The translations under genes and the position numbers were made by a program. DNA of 64,000 nt from Limnephilus marmoratus (Eukaryota; Arthropoda; Insecta; Trichoptera; Limnephilidae), in contig OU862907.1 in NCBI GenBank assembly GCA_917880885.1, forward strand, positions 67,885,072 through 67,949,071, read 5' to 3'. The notes below the pieces were generated by a model that did no database searches, was not told where the DNA came from, and saw only the letters and a list, made by a program, of their open reading frames with translations. Position 1 is the stretch's first letter. Each line of letters starts with the position of its first letter. This document shows positions 21,501-32,133 of this stretch, piece by piece.

Positions 21501-24189
21501 AGCTGAGCAATATAAGGAACAATATACAGCCGCAGCGACAGCCATCCAAGAAAAGTTCTATATGGATGATTATCTGGATGCAGTGGACACATCAGATGAA
21601 GCCGCCAAGATGGTACAGGAGGTGAGCACCATCCTCGCAAGCGGGGGTTTCCAGCTCACGAATTGGGCTTCAAATGACCCTGCCGCCATTGCACAAGTAC
21701 CGTTAGAAAAGCGGGCAAAATCGGCCATACCGATTAGTAGCGGGGACCACGAAAATGAGCGCATACTAGGCCTCGTATGGGACCCCGCTGGCGACCACTT
21801 TATCTACAGCTTTCGGGAGGCGGCGGCAGCCGAGATAATCCCCCACCCAACAAAAAGACAATTATTAAGTATTGTAATGAAGATTTTTGATCCCGTAGGC
21901 TTCGTATCCTGCCTAACAATTCGATCAAAAATACTTCTCCAAGCAGTGTGGAGATCGAATATTGGCTGGGATGAACCAATACGATCGGAACATTTGAATA
22001 AATGGTCAGATTGGCTAAAAATTCTCCGCCAGAGCAACGTGACCATACCCCGGAGATGCCTCAGCAATAAAAACGGCATTTTTGAACTTCACATATTTTG
22101 TGATGCATCGGAGTCTGCATGTTGCGCAATTGCGTATTTAACGGAAAAATCTCAGGAAGGCACACACTCAACCTTCCTGGCAAGTAAATGTAAAGTGGCA
22201 CCATTGAAGCCCCTTTCTATTCCGCGCCTGGAGCTACAAGCAGCCCTGATGTCTGCACGATTGGCGACCACCATAAAAAAGGAGAGCCAACTACTAATAA
22301 GGCGAACCACATATTGGACAGACTCAACAACCGTCCTATGTTGGCTGAGGACAGACCCGAGAGCTTATTCCGCCTTCGTAGCCAACCGACTAGGAGAAAT
22401 AGATGAGTCAACCGAGATCATTAATTGGAGATGGGTGCCTACAAAATTAAACCCCGCGGATATAGGTACACGAGATATCGAGCCCCCCGACCTCACGCCC
22501 ACTAGCCGGTGGTTCCGCGGACCAACCTTTATTACCCAACCGGAAGCAACATGGCCCCGTGAAAAGGAGCCAGTCATCCGACCCGATAACCAGGCTCTGG
22601 AGGTAAGGCCTCAATATGTCGGCCTCATGACAACAATGGGAGACGGATTACCTCTCATTGAACGATTTTCATCTTGGCTTCGACTCATCCGCACCACTGC
22701 ATGGGTTCTCCGATTCATAAGGCGATGTCGGCCGGACTCCGAGACATCATCAGAAGGTCCTCTACGTGCCGAAGAAACCCGAGAAGCAGAAACATTATGG
22801 GTGAAGAAGTCCCAAGCATACTCCTTTGGGGCCGAAATTCACGCCGCTAAAAAGGGCGATATATCACCCGCCGGCAGTCGCCTGCGGACGCTAACGCCTT
22901 TCCTTGGGCCAGATGGCATCATACGAATGGGCTCACGGCTACAAGACCTAAAAGGTGTCACCAGTGGAGTACGGACACCAGTCATCCTGGATGGTGACGA
23001 GACGTACGCTCGGCTCCTGATCCGCCATTTTCATCAAAAGGCGGACCACCCGAGTACCGAAAAAACCATGGCGGAAATCAGAGGAAGCTTCTTTATATTA
23101 AAATTACGAACCAACCTCCGCCGAATAGCGCACGAGTGCCTAGTGTGCCGCATAAGAAGCACTAAACCGATGCCACCACTGATGGGACCTCTACCAGCTG
23201 CCAGGCTCGCCCATCACGTGACCCCCTTTACGCACTGCGGCCTGGATTACTTCGGCCCTATGGAAGTGACAATTGGCAGACGTCGGGAAAAACGGTACGG
23301 GGCCTTATTCACCTGCCTGTCAACGAGGGCCGTACATCTCGAGCTTGCGGCTTCACTAAGTGCCGATTCAGCCATCATGGCGATGCAGCGAATGTCAGCG
23401 AGGCGAGGTCAGCCGGAGTGCATGTACTCAGATAATGGGACGAATTTCCACGGGGCCGATAAAGAGATACGAGACGCACTGGAGTCAATCAGTCGAGATC
23501 CCAGAGTGCAAAACTATATCTCAACACAAAAAACAGCTTGGAAATTTAATCCCCCCCTATCTCCCCATATGGGGGGAGCTTGGGAGCGCCTCGTGCGCTC
23601 TATAAAGAGAGCCCTCAAATCGACGATGAAGGAGCGCTCTCCGAAAGAAGAAACTCTCCTCACGGCCCTGGCAGAAGCAGAATACATAGTAAATAACCGC
23701 CCACTAACACATGTGTCTGTCGACCCGCGGGATGAAGAACCCCTAACCCCCAACCATTTTTTGCTGGGATCAGCAGGGAAGCGACCGCATCTATCACTAT
23801 ATGCCGCAAAGGAAGAGGAGGTCTGCCTAAGAAAGCAATGGCGAGTCAGCCAGCAATTAGCAGATATGTTTTGGCGGCGATGGATGAAAGAATATCTGCC
23901 CACGATAGCTGCACGTCAAAAATGGCACCAGCCAAGCACCCCCATCAAAGCGGGTGATCTTGTGCTAGTCGTGGACCCTGCCCTGCCACGCAATAGTTGG
24001 CCCCGCGGGCGCGTCATTGAAACAATGCCCGCCGCTGACGGTCAAGTAAGAACCGTTCGGGTCCAGACGAGCACCGGAGTGTACGTGCGCCCTGCAGTTA
24101 AAATTGCCGTACTCATGACGACACCGACCACGGATCCCAGGCCAGAAGAAGTTCCTCCCCACTGCCCAGAAGGAATGGACCACATATGA
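18577..24189 (+). CDS. BEL/Pao Gag-Pol polyprotein (1870 aa)
   Basis: A single open frame encodes all enzymes of the retrotransposon, which act in cytoplasmic particles and then at nuclear DNA. In order: a Gln/Ser-rich gag leader with a predicted coiled coil (LKQLQRELRAERRRNRKLQ, residues about 64-82); a gag core around 250-460; Cys/His zinc motifs at about 482-550; an aspartic protease with LLDEGSTVTLLD near 602; reverse transcriptase from about 857 with FAADIAEMFLQI and FYMDDYLD near 994; RNase H with FCDASESACCAIAYL near 1171; and integrase with an HHCC finger near 1483-1525, the catalytic Asp of GLDYFGPM, YSDNGTNF and the Glu of GGAWERLV near 1664. A C-terminal DUF5641-like region (about 1750-1850) closes it. 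No stop or shift is seen. The ATG at 18577 is the first in frame after the primer site. Confidence 0.97.
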   Translation: MTPSLRSGKSTVEGTGQDDLQATGSTGPPVDPSANAAAADVHSPVEMLSHDSSSDSEALNADLLKQLQRELRAERRRNRKLQDALIASIEVPVTKQVPAMEPDTSLENATIQQGSMQGATQQGSGQGALQGATHSAEYRSSASNITMQGQTTPLQLQQPAIINTECLGASFGQQPAQTLAQGALHIPAASNQPGFPQMQFGQTTANNTYATFPGHLTEDDTARHTQDWVNNGAEQTAPANPFTQFAAIMTEAFRASQNGASPRQQPEEENRMASLIARQSSAKDLPSYYGDAVEWPAWRAQFYQSTSTCGMTQSENLMRLQRSLKGKAREAVSPLLMDPTQVSEIMDVLEHRFGSAHTIATLMLEKIKKLPRLPEDASNDALIEFSGTVQNVVASLGSLKNDYLSNPALLSEIASKMPLVLRVSWLDKIADQSTSATIQQLAAFLKRLTNAIPRSGLVDNARAQVRPRREQVFAQSDSKIEKCAQCANSHKIRECPVFLEKNVPGRWEKVKSARLCHKCLDVSHHTRACKYRIWCGVGSCRLPHHKLLHDPSRVNSSAGTSRGNNDNQTVTNTTWCGHDSVLLKVIPVTICGPNGQVSVHALLDEGSTVTLLDTEIADKVGASGPTRGLRIHGASGMCASDKTSRRVKLSVRGDGAEYGITANTVRNLDLPRQTIAGRRQVKPQILLGQDNAHLIVSREVREDTEKRMLSRTALGWITHGGIHPTEHITLNIIGEFERGDQQLSDLLKQNFAIDSLGVTSAARIDAATQRAEDLMKNTTRPYDTGRWETGLLWKADNTRLPDNKQCALKRLYSLERKLGKDETLAAAYKVKISSLIERGYARKLNSQEAAIPNPRKWYLPHFAVINPNKPGKLRVVFDAASRCRGVSLNDQLLTGPDLLSSLLGNILRFREGKIAFAADIAEMFLQIKIKREDQSSQLFMWRTTPQEEPSTYMLTSMMFGATCSPSSAQFVRNTVAEQYKEQYTAAATAIQEKFYMDDYLDAVDTSDEAAKMVQEVSTILASGGFQLTNWASNDPAAIAQVPLEKRAKSAIPISSGDHENERILGLVWDPAGDHFIYSFREAAAAEIIPHPTKRQLLSIVMKIFDPVGFVSCLTIRSKILLQAVWRSNIGWDEPIRSEHLNKWSDWLKILRQSNVTIPRRCLSNKNGIFELHIFCDASESACCAIAYLTEKSQEGTHSTFLASKCKVAPLKPLSIPRLELQAALMSARLATTIKKESQLLIRRTTYWTDSTTVLCWLRTDPRAYSAFVANRLGEIDESTEIINWRWVPTKLNPADIGTRDIEPPDLTPTSRWFRGPTFITQPEATWPREKEPVIRPDNQALEVRPQYVGLMTTMGDGLPLIERFSSWLRLIRTTAWVLRFIRRCRPDSETSSEGPLRAEETREAETLWVKKSQAYSFGAEIHAAKKGDISPAGSRLRTLTPFLGPDGIIRMGSRLQDLKGVTSGVRTPVILDGDETYARLLIRHFHQKADHPSTEKTMAEIRGSFFILKLRTNLRRIAHECLVCRIRSTKPMPPLMGPLPAARLAHHVTPFTHCGLDYFGPMEVTIGRRREKRYGALFTCLSTRAVHLELAASLSADSAIMAMQRMSARRGQPECMYSDNGTNFHGADKEIRDALESISRDPRVQNYISTQKTAWKFNPPLSPHMGGAWERLVRSIKRALKSTMKERSPKEETLLTALAEAEYIVNNRPLTHVSVDPRDEEPLTPNHFLLGSAGKRPHLSLYAAKEEEVCLRKQWRVSQQLADMFWRRWMKEYLPTIAARQKWHQPSTPIKAGDLVLVVDPALPRNSWPRGRVIETMPAADGQVRTVRVQTSTGVYVRPAVKIAVLMTTPTTDPRPEEVPPHCPEGMDHI

Positions 24190-24247
24190 CACCGCCGTAC
24201 AGGATCCTGCCACGTTCTAAGAAGTTAAGCACAGCTGACACTGCACT

Positions 24248-24257
24248 GGGGGGAGGA
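24248..24257 (+). promoter_or_regulatory. BEL polypurine tract
   Basis: GGGGGGAGGA directly precedes the 3' LTR, the expected plus-strand primer. Confidence 0.85.
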
Positions 24258-25130
24258 TGTACTGAACGTGACCAATCCAATACGAAGAATGGCTGCTTTT
24301 GCAACAGCTTTATCGGCATGGCCGTCCGATAACGAATAAGGACGCGTTCCAGATGCAGCGGGTATTTACGACGTTACCCCCTCCCTGACCACTCGAGACC
24401 AACCGAAGGCCCGTTCTAACACCCCGCCCCCCACTCTACTTCAATGGCGCACGGACAGCCAATCAACGAGCTTCTTCTTAAATGGCTGGCTAATTATCTG
24501 TCTATAAATATTTTGTGTGTGATTAATATTAAATTTACGCGAGTCCTGCCAGAGCTACTTTAAATAAAAATATATAAATTAAAAGGCTGGACTCGCGTCC
24601 ATACAATTGCCATAAAATTAAATATGTGATTGTTTTTATTAAATAGATATAAGGGTTTTTTCACACTGATGTCGGGCTAAATACCCACTGTTTAATATTG
24701 TACAATTTTTTCTGAAGTTAATAAAAATGCTAGAAAGAAGTGGTTTGCACGAGATGGAGCGTAAAAGAGAGTGATGTTGCGTGTATAATCCAAAATTATC
24801 ATTTAATCCTTATTTAAGAGTACACGAAGCTACAAAGAAATGCACCAACATTCAAGGGGCAGTTCTGTCAAGCGCCAACCAATACTGCGCACGGTCACGC
24901 GGTAGCGTATATATAGAGCGCCAAAACTCTGGTCAAGTCAGTCTTATCCGAACTTCAATCGTCGCGCAACATCCTACTCTGACCGCCTCTACCTTCTTGC
25001 ACCACTTCTTACTACCTGAAAACTGCAATCGCCTTTGACTTTCAACCTTACACTTCCTTGGACTGCTGAATAGACTAGAAACCCAGCACCCGTATTTTAT
25101 AGTCAATATAGAGGACATCAGTCCGATATA
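24258..25130 (+). repeat. BEL/Pao 3' LTR (873 bp)
   Basis: Same length as the 5' LTR and no difference noticed on reading. Followed by the CAATG duplication at 25131-25135. Confidence 0.95.
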
Positions 25131-25135
25131 CAATG
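25131..25135 (+). other. BEL target site duplication (right)
   Basis: CAATG, identical to 17656-17660. Its ATG is the shared copia gag codon. Confidence 0.95.
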
Positions 25136-26118
25136 ATTATAGCAATTGAAAGCTCTGGCACAAAGATAAATGCAGATTCTGTTAAAGCAAAATTATTGCA
25201 AGATGTGAGAAATTCTGAAAACAACACAACAGCCTTCACAGTAAATAAAAAGTTTCATAACAATGACAAGAAACAAACCAAGGGTCCGAGATGTTTTACC
25301 TGTAACAAATATGGCCATAAGAGTCATGAATGTAAATCAAATCCCAAAAACAAGGTACAGAAACCTACCTCATCCTATGCGGCTGTGTTTATCGCATCGT
25401 CTTATTATGATGATGCCTGGTACATAGACTCAGGCGCCTCAGCTCATATGACGAAGAACAAGAATCTCTTTCAAAAGAAATCAACTCCTGTAATAAAGAA
25501 TATTAGAGTTGCAGACAATAAAGTGTTACCTGTGCAAAGCTCGGGAGAAGTGAGTTTAGATGTTTATGATGACAAAGGCAAAGAAAATAAGATTCTGTTT
25601 ACAAATGTTCTACATGTCCCTGAACTAGCAACCAATCTGCTATCTGTGGGACAAATTATTCGAAATGGTGGCCAAGTAAAATTTGATAACTCCGGCTGTG
25701 TCATCTTGAACAGCAAGCATCAAATAGTAGCAACTGCAAGTATTGTTAACAACATGTACCGGCTGAACATGCCTGGAGGGCATGCTCACATGACTAATGT
25801 TGAAGAACAAGATGCTTACCTGTGGCACCAAAGAATGGGGCATCTGAATTTTCACAGTTTAATGAAAATGGCTGAAAATACTAAACATGTAACTTTCTCA
25901 AACAAAACAGAAAATCTGACATATATAACCTGCAAGGAAGGTAAACAGACACGATTATCTTTTAAAAGTGAAGGAACAAGGGTTAGCAAACCCCTTGAAT
26001 TGGTTCACTCTGATATATGTGGGCCAATGGAAACCCAATCTCTTGGTGGTGCAAGATACTTTATAACTTTTCTCGATGACTACTCAAAGAAAATTTTTGT
26101 ATACTTTCTCCGCAACAA
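25136..26118 (+). pseudogene. Copia gag C-terminus, protease and integrase start
   Basis: Continues copia gag in phase after the BEL element. Visible are a CCHC zinc knuckle (CFTCNKYGHKSHEC), the aspartic protease motif WYIDSGASAHMT with LHVPELATNLLSVGQ, the GAG-pre-integrase motif LWHQRMGHLNFHSLMKMA, and the integrase N-half with LVHSDICGPMETQS (first catalytic Asp) and FITFLDDYSKK. Normally the integrase HHCC finger ends with two closely spaced Cys; here only one (ITCKEGKQT) is evident, so one zinc ligand may be mutated. The frame is cut at about 26118 by the LINE. Confidence 0.92.
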
Positions 26119-26687
26119 TTCAATTTGGTAGGCGGGTATGGGTACCGCCGCCCTGGGAACCATTTATTGGATGACCAACACCTCTGCCACAGGTCACCCC
26201 AAGTGGTTCGCTACGTTTGGTGACTTAGCAGTGGTGCCCGGGTTCTTGGGGTAATGTTTGTCTAGGCCTTGATGGCGGGTGCGTCGGCCCACCTTCTGCG
26301 TGGCGGGCCGGATCGGGAGATGCTGGTTGAGGGAGACCCTTTACAACCGGTTACCGCTGTCCGGGTCGCTCGGTAGTACAGGGGCCCGACCCTCAGGCTC
26401 ACGACTGAGGGTGGGCTGCCCCATCAACGAGTGTAAAAACCCCGCCGCTGCTGTTGTGCCGGTTCGTGACCGGAGGGGACCCAGCAGTAGCGTTTGGGGC
26501 GCATTGGGCGACCTCTCCAGCCGGACTCTCCCTGCCCATCGCCTTGCACCGCAGTGGGTGGGTTGGATACATACGTCCGTCACTCCTGGAAACTCTGAAT
26601 CCCAGCATCCTACCCACCCCTTTACCTTTTCCCTCCCTGACCTTCCTTCCCCTCATATCACACTTAAATAACCCTACAAATAAAATC

Positions 26688-29633
26688 ATGAATATACAAC
26701 CATCAACAATTAACGTCATTACAGCGGCGAGGAGTAGGCGTCCCCGGTGCGGGCCAAAACTGTTGGTGAATTACACCAACATTCGCGGCCTGTACACCAA
26801 TTTAAATTCTGTCCACCACCACCTTTTTTCCCAACGCCCAAACCTACTTTTCCTGTCTGAAACCCAGATAGCTGAGCCTGTAGACACCTCCTATCTGAAC
26901 TGCCCGGGCTTCACCCTCGCAGGCAAGTTCAGACCTAAAGGAGGTGTCTGTCTCTATAGTCGAGCTGACGTCAACTGTGTGCGACTGTTGAATCTGGAAA
27001 ACTCCAGATTCGACGTAATGTGGGTACGCGTCAATCTTGCCAGTACGGTAAGATTCTACGCGTGTTTATACCGCTCACCGAACCTTAGCGAATCAGACAC
27101 GTCCGAGCTCTTCAAACACTTAAGCGATACTATTGATGACCTCTTGCCCCGCTACCCTACGGCAGAGTTTGTGATCCTGGGGGACTTCAATGTTCATAAC
27201 GAACCTTGGTTGAAGTTCTCAGGATCAACAGACTCGGCTGGACGCCAAGCGGAATCCTTTGCCCTTTGCTACGGATTGGAACAAATGGTTCAGGAGCCTA
27301 CAAGGGTTCCTGATGTCCAGACTCACCGTTCCAATCTGTTAGATCTATTTTTAACTACTGTGCCACACGGTTACAGGATTGAAGTCACAGCGCCTTTAGG
27401 ATCGTCCGACCACTGCCTGGTGACGACATCAATCCATGTAAACTTCAGACCACCAAACGAGAGGCTGAAGAAAAAAGTGTGGCACTATAGGTCAGCAGAT
27501 TGGTTCGGTCTGCGGGCACATTTTAATGCTTTTCCGTGGTCAGCTGTCTGTTTTCGGACTTCGGATCCCTCAAGATGTGCCCAGGAAATTGGTGAAGTCA
27601 TCACATCCGCGATGGATGGCTTCATCCATTCTACTGTTAAGGAAACTGGTGTGGGCTCAAAGCCGTGGTTCAGTCGACAATGCGCTGAAGCAGTGCGACG
27701 AAAAAACGCGGCTTACCGAGCCTACAACACATCTAGAACATCCGAAGACAGAACAGCTTACAACAAAATGGCAAAGGAAACCAAGAGAATCATAAATAGG
27801 TCGAAATTGGAGCACGACCTGCAGATCAGCAGAAAGCTGGCTGCATGCCCGCATGGCAGCAGGCAATTCTGGTCGCTTGCGAGCTCAATAGGTCGCAATT
27901 TCTGCAAATCCAGTTTGCCACCTCTCACCAGACCTGACGGCTCACTAGCAAACACCGCCACCGAAAAGGCAAACTTATTAGGTAAAATGTTTGCGGATAA
28001 CTCAACCCTCGATGACCAAGGTGCTGTCCCGACGTCGGTTCCTCACTGCGGTTTTCGTATGAAAAAGCTGAGGATTCGGCATCGGGAAGTACTCCATGTT
28101 TTACGAGGGCTTGATGTTAATAAAGCTAGTGGGCCTGACGGAATACCTGCCCTGGTACTGCAGAGGTGCGCTGCAGAAATAGCTCCAATTTTGACGAAGC
28201 TTTTTAAATTGTCCCTGAAGACTGGCTCTGTGCCCTCTGGTTGGAAAAAAGCGGTTATCCATCCTATTCCAAAGAAGGGTGACCGCTCCAACCCGGCCAA
28301 CTACCGCCCCATAGCGATCACATCAGTTCTGTCTAAGGTGATGGAACGTGTGATCAACGACAAACTGCTCACATACCTCGAGAAGAAAAAAATTATTAAC
28401 GACCGTCAATACGGATTCCGGCGGAACCGCTCGTGCGGTGATCTTCTCGCGTATGTGATGCATGTTTGGGGGCGATGCCTGGAACGTTTCGGTGAGACCC
28501 AAACGGTTGCACTGGACATCTCCAAGGCCTTTGACCGGGTTTGGCACCGAGGACTTGTCAACAAACTGCATTCTTACGGACTTCCCGCATCCTTGTGTAT
28601 GTGGATTGCCGACTTCTTGAGGGAGAGGTCGATTCAGACGGTAGTCGATGGTTTCACTTCTTCCTCACACTTGATAAATGCTGGCGTCCCGCAGGGATCG
28701 GTTCTGTCTCTGACTTTGTTTTTGTTGCACATCAACGACCTTTTGTCATGTGCACAAATTCACTGTTACGCGGATGACAGTACAGTTCATGATAGCTTTT
28801 TGTTTGACAAGCCCCCAAAGGGCTCACAAACTCCAACAGCTCATAGGGCTTTGAAGCAAAGAATGGACGGTTACCTCGAGAGTGTTTTCTCTTGGGGTAA
28901 AAATAATCTCGTTGAATTTAATGTTTCAAAGACCCAATCTTGTCTGATTACGTCTAAAAGGGATCGAAATGAAAATCTAGTCTCTTTCAACGGAAGCAAT
29001 CTTCCGAACAGGCCCTCCATTGATATGCTTGGTGTAACCCTAAGTGACCAGCTCAGGTATGGGGGCTCCATCGAAGCCAGAGTAAAGTTAGCCTCCCAAA
29101 AACTGGGCGTACTGTACAGGGCCCGCAGATACTTTAATAGTACACAACTGCTAACCTTGTACAAATCACAAGTACGCCCCACGGTTGAATTTGGCAGCCA
29201 TCTCTGGTCTGGAGCTCCAAAATACCTGAAAAATACCCTCGACTCTGTGCAGAAACGGGCGGTTCGTTTGATAGATTCTCCCATCTTAACAGACGGATTG
29301 CAATCTTTAGAGCACAGGCGTCGGGTGGGAATGCTATCCTTGTTCTACCGGTATTACAATGGAAGATGCTCTGAAGAACTAGCATCATTGATCCCTTCGG
29401 CACCGGTGCATAGTCGGGAAACACGCCAAACGCGTGCCCAACATTTGTACACGGTTGACATTTGTCACATGAGAACGGGTCGTTTCTTCGACTCGTTCTT
29501 GTGTTCAACAGCTCGGCTGTGGAATGATTTGCCGGCCTCTGTGTTTCCTCCTTCCTACAACATGGGTCTCTTCAAGACCAATGTTCATTCCTTCCTCTCC
29601 TCAAAAAGACTCTCCACACAGCATCCCAGATGA
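26688..29633 (+). CDS. LINE ORF: endonuclease and reverse transcriptase (981 aa)
   Basis: The enzyme nicks target DNA and copies the element RNA from the nick. An EEP-type endonuclease occupies roughly residues 20-240: NIRGLYTNLNSV, FLSETQI, ILGDFNVHN and SSDHCLV near its end. RT follows from about 480: KASGPDGIPALVL, NYRPIAITSVLSKVMERV, QYGFRRNRSCGDLL, LDISKAFDRVWHRGL, GVPQGSVLS and the catalytic CYADDSTVHD. The residue after GSVLS is Leu where Pro is usual. The open frame reaches upstream to 26454, but that part falls in the 5' region also present in the short derivatives, so I place the start at 26688. No RNase H or separate ORF1 is seen. The motifs suggest the jockey/I group. Confidence 0.9.
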   Translation: MNIQPSTINVITAARSRRPRCGPKLLVNYTNIRGLYTNLNSVHHHLFSQRPNLLFLSETQIAEPVDTSYLNCPGFTLAGKFRPKGGVCLYSRADVNCVRLLNLENSRFDVMWVRVNLASTVRFYACLYRSPNLSESDTSELFKHLSDTIDDLLPRYPTAEFVILGDFNVHNEPWLKFSGSTDSAGRQAESFALCYGLEQMVQEPTRVPDVQTHRSNLLDLFLTTVPHGYRIEVTAPLGSSDHCLVTTSIHVNFRPPNERLKKKVWHYRSADWFGLRAHFNAFPWSAVCFRTSDPSRCAQEIGEVITSAMDGFIHSTVKETGVGSKPWFSRQCAEAVRRKNAAYRAYNTSRTSEDRTAYNKMAKETKRIINRSKLEHDLQISRKLAACPHGSRQFWSLASSIGRNFCKSSLPPLTRPDGSLANTATEKANLLGKMFADNSTLDDQGAVPTSVPHCGFRMKKLRIRHREVLHVLRGLDVNKASGPDGIPALVLQRCAAEIAPILTKLFKLSLKTGSVPSGWKKAVIHPIPKKGDRSNPANYRPIAITSVLSKVMERVINDKLLTYLEKKKIINDRQYGFRRNRSCGDLLAYVMHVWGRCLERFGETQTVALDISKAFDRVWHRGLVNKLHSYGLPASLCMWIADFLRERSIQTVVDGFTSSSHLINAGVPQGSVLSLTLFLLHINDLLSCAQIHCYADDSTVHDSFLFDKPPKGSQTPTAHRALKQRMDGYLESVFSWGKNNLVEFNVSKTQSCLITSKRDRNENLVSFNGSNLPNRPSIDMLGVTLSDQLRYGGSIEARVKLASQKLGVLYRARRYFNSTQLLTLYKSQVRPTVEFGSHLWSGAPKYLKNTLDSVQKRAVRLIDSPILTDGLQSLEHRRRVGMLSLFYRYYNGRCSEELASLIPSAPVHSRETRQTRAQHLYTVDICHMRTGRFFDSFLCSTARLWNDLPASVFPPSYNMGLFKTNVHSFLSSKRLSTQHPR

Positions 29634-29636
29634 CAT

Positions 29637-29670
29637 AGGCCCTGAGGGAAATTATTTTCCTCAGGGCCTC
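29637..29670 (+). other. LINE 3' hairpin before the polyA tail
   Basis: ggccctgagg pairs with cctcagggcc around a gaaattatttt loop. The same hairpin, with changes, ends both short derivatives, so it is probably the RT recognition structure. That role is inference. Confidence 0.75.
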
Positions 29671-29684
29671 CTGTGTGGAGTTAA

Positions 29685-29755
<71 letters not shown>

Positions 29756-29756
<1 letters not shown>

Positions 29757-32133
29757 AAATCTGAAGCTCTTGGAAAATTTAAAGAATTTAGACAAGAAGT
29801 TGAGAATCAACTGGATACTCATATAAAGATTCTTCGGACAGACAATGGCCTAGAATATGATAACAAAAATTTCTCCGATTTCCTGAAAAGTGCTGGAATC
29901 ATACACCAGGACACCAGACAACTACACCGTACACACCAGAACAGAATGGGACTGCGGAACGCATGAATAGAACACTGGTGGAAAGAGCAAAGTGTATGCT
30001 CCTCAATGCTGAACTGCCAAAGTTATATTGGGCTGATGCAATACACACTGCCGCTTATATTATCAATCGTTCTCCAACGAGGTCCTTGTTGTTCAAAACT
30101 CCCGTGGAAATGTGGTGTGGCCTGAAACCAAATGTGAATCATATGCGTATATTTGGATGTGAGGCAATGGTTCACCTGCCTAAAGAAAAGCGCAAGAAAT
30201 GGGATCCAAAAGCACACAAGATGATCTTCATTGGATACTGTGACCACACAAAGGGTTATAGATTCATACTGCCGAATTCCAGAAAAGTAATAAAAAGTAG
30301 AGATGCTACATTTCTCGAATCTTCTGTGAAAAGAGACTTTGTTCCTGTAGAATTATCCACGAAGAAAACTGAAATAGAAGAAGAAATTTCAAAAGATGAT
30401 GATTGCGCCTCAGAAAGTTCATATGAACTGTAAAAGGAGACAAATCCACTTCTGATAGTGAATACATACCAGATACCAGTATGGAATCACCTGAAGTAAG
30501 AAGTGTGACGTTGAGACCTAGAAACAAAAACAGAAAGAAATGCTTAAACTTACCTGAAGAAAGTACTTACCTGTGTTCTTTTACACCTGAAGTTCCGGAA
30601 ACATATAAAGAAGCAATTGGTTCAGAAAATAAAGAAAAATGGATAAAATCAATTGATGAAGAACTAGGTGCACATAAGAAGAATGAAACCTGGATATTGA
30701 TAGAAAAACCTCCAAATGCCAAAGTGATAGGATGCAAATGGGTGTTCCGAATAAAGGAGGAGTCAACGGGTCCACGGTTTAAGGCACGACTTTGTGCAAA
30801 AGGATTTGCACAAACAGCAGGTATCGACTACACCGAAACCTTTGCACCAACTGTAAGGTATGATTCGATACGTTTACTATTATCCATGGCTGTCCAGTAT
30901 AACCTTAAAATCATCCAGCTTGACATCAAAACCGCATTCTTATACGGTGAGCTTGAAGAGACTATATTTATGACTCCACCTGAAGGTCTGCCTAGTGAAG
31001 GCAATGTGGTATGTGAGCTCAACAAGTCTCTGTATGGCTTAAAGCAATCTCCCCGTTGCTGGAATAAGAAGTTTGACTCGATTTTAAAGAAATTTGGTTT
31101 TGTCAACAGCAAAGCTGATATGTGTGTTTATGTTGGTCAAGTCAATAATAAGAAATGCTACCTTTGCCTGTATGTTGATGACGGCTTGTTATTTTCTAAA
31201 GATGAATCGGTACTAAAAGAAATAACTAATGACCTAAAAACTGTATTTGATGTAAAAATAGTGAATTCAGTGAGTAATTTTGTAGGAATGCAAATCGAGA
31301 AAATCGGCAATGGTATTTTCATACATCAAACTAAATATGTGGAACAAATATTGAACAGGTTTAACATGACCGATGCCAGCCCCAACAGTGTTCCTGTGGA
31401 CCCTCATGTGAAGTTACAAAAAGGAGATGGAGATCCAGAAAAGAACACTCCTTACAGAGAAGCTGTGGGTTCCCTAATGCACCTAGTTACAGTGAGTCGA
31501 CCTGAAATTATGTTTGCTGTGAGCCTGGTGAGCCGGTTTTTAAACTGTTACAATAAAACACACTGGAATGCCGTGATGAAAATCCTCAAATATCTGAAAG
31601 ACACAAAAGAGTATGGACTGTATTACTCATCCACATCACAGCCACCAGTAGTGACTGGTTATAGTGATGCTGACTACGCCAATGATCCAGATACAAGGCG
31701 TTCAATCACGGGCTATGTCTTCATCAAAAATGGAGCAGCTGTAACATGGTCTAGCCAACGACAACAAACAGTCGCCCTGTCAACAACAGAAGCGGAATTT
31801 ATGGCAGCCTGTGCCGCAACCAAAGAGGCTATGTGGATAAAACAGTTGTTATGTGATATTGGTGAATATAAACAAGACACAATGTGCTTACATTTAGACA
31901 ATCAAAGTGCGATCAGTGTTATCAAAAATATAAACTTCCATAAACGCTGTAAACATATCGACATCAAGTATCACTTTGTTAAAGAAAAATATTATCAAAA
32001 AATTATTGATCTAAAATTTGTAAGTAGTGATAATCAATATGCAGATATATTTACCAAAGCATTGCCAAAGGATAAATTTCAATTTTTAAGATCTAAACTT
32101 GGAATGCACAATTACAGCTCTACAAGTACATAA
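29756..32133 (+). pseudogene. Copia integrase C-half, RT and RNase H, frameshifted
   Basis: After the LINE, integrase resumes with HIKILRTDNGLEY (second catalytic Asp). An 8-bp tandem duplication at 29904-29917 shifts the frame. It then reads NRTLVERAKCMLLNAELPK and RSLLFKTPVEMW to 30433, where a one-base loss near 30429 shifts it again. The frame 30481-32133 holds the RT: GCKWVFRIKEE, FAPTVRYDSIRLLLS, LDIKTAFLYGEL and the catalytic LYVDDGLLF. RNase H has YSDADYANDPDTRRS, ALSTTEAEF and HLDNQSA. It ends normally before the purine tract and 3' LTR. Confidence 0.93.

Larger units (their letters stand above)
17661..25130 (+). mobile_element. BEL/Pao LTR retrotransposon, apparently intact
   Basis: It has two matching 873-bp LTRs, a 5-bp CAATG target duplication, a primer site, one uninterrupted 1870-codon gag-pol frame, and a purine tract before the 3' LTR. 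No envelope gene is present. It lies inside copia gag in the same orientation. Everything expected for autonomous retrotransposition is visible. Confidence 0.97.
26119..29755 (+). mobile_element. Full-length non-LTR retrotransposon (LINE) in copia integrase
   Basis: It starts near ttcaatttggtagg, carries a GC-rich 5' region of about 570 bp and one long ORF, and ends with a hairpin and 68 A residues. Copia coding resumes at 29756; the target duplication is short, probably AACAA (26114-26118 and 29754-29758, its left edge blurred by the A run). The 5' end is shared with the short elements at 52012-52433 and 62082-62548, which supports this as the true start. It appears young. Confidence 0.93.

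Noticed and set aside
26279..26671. 130-residue frame upstream of the LINE ORF as a possible ORF1
   Set aside because: No gag or zinc-knuckle motif, and the same region is kept in the non-coding short partners with indels.
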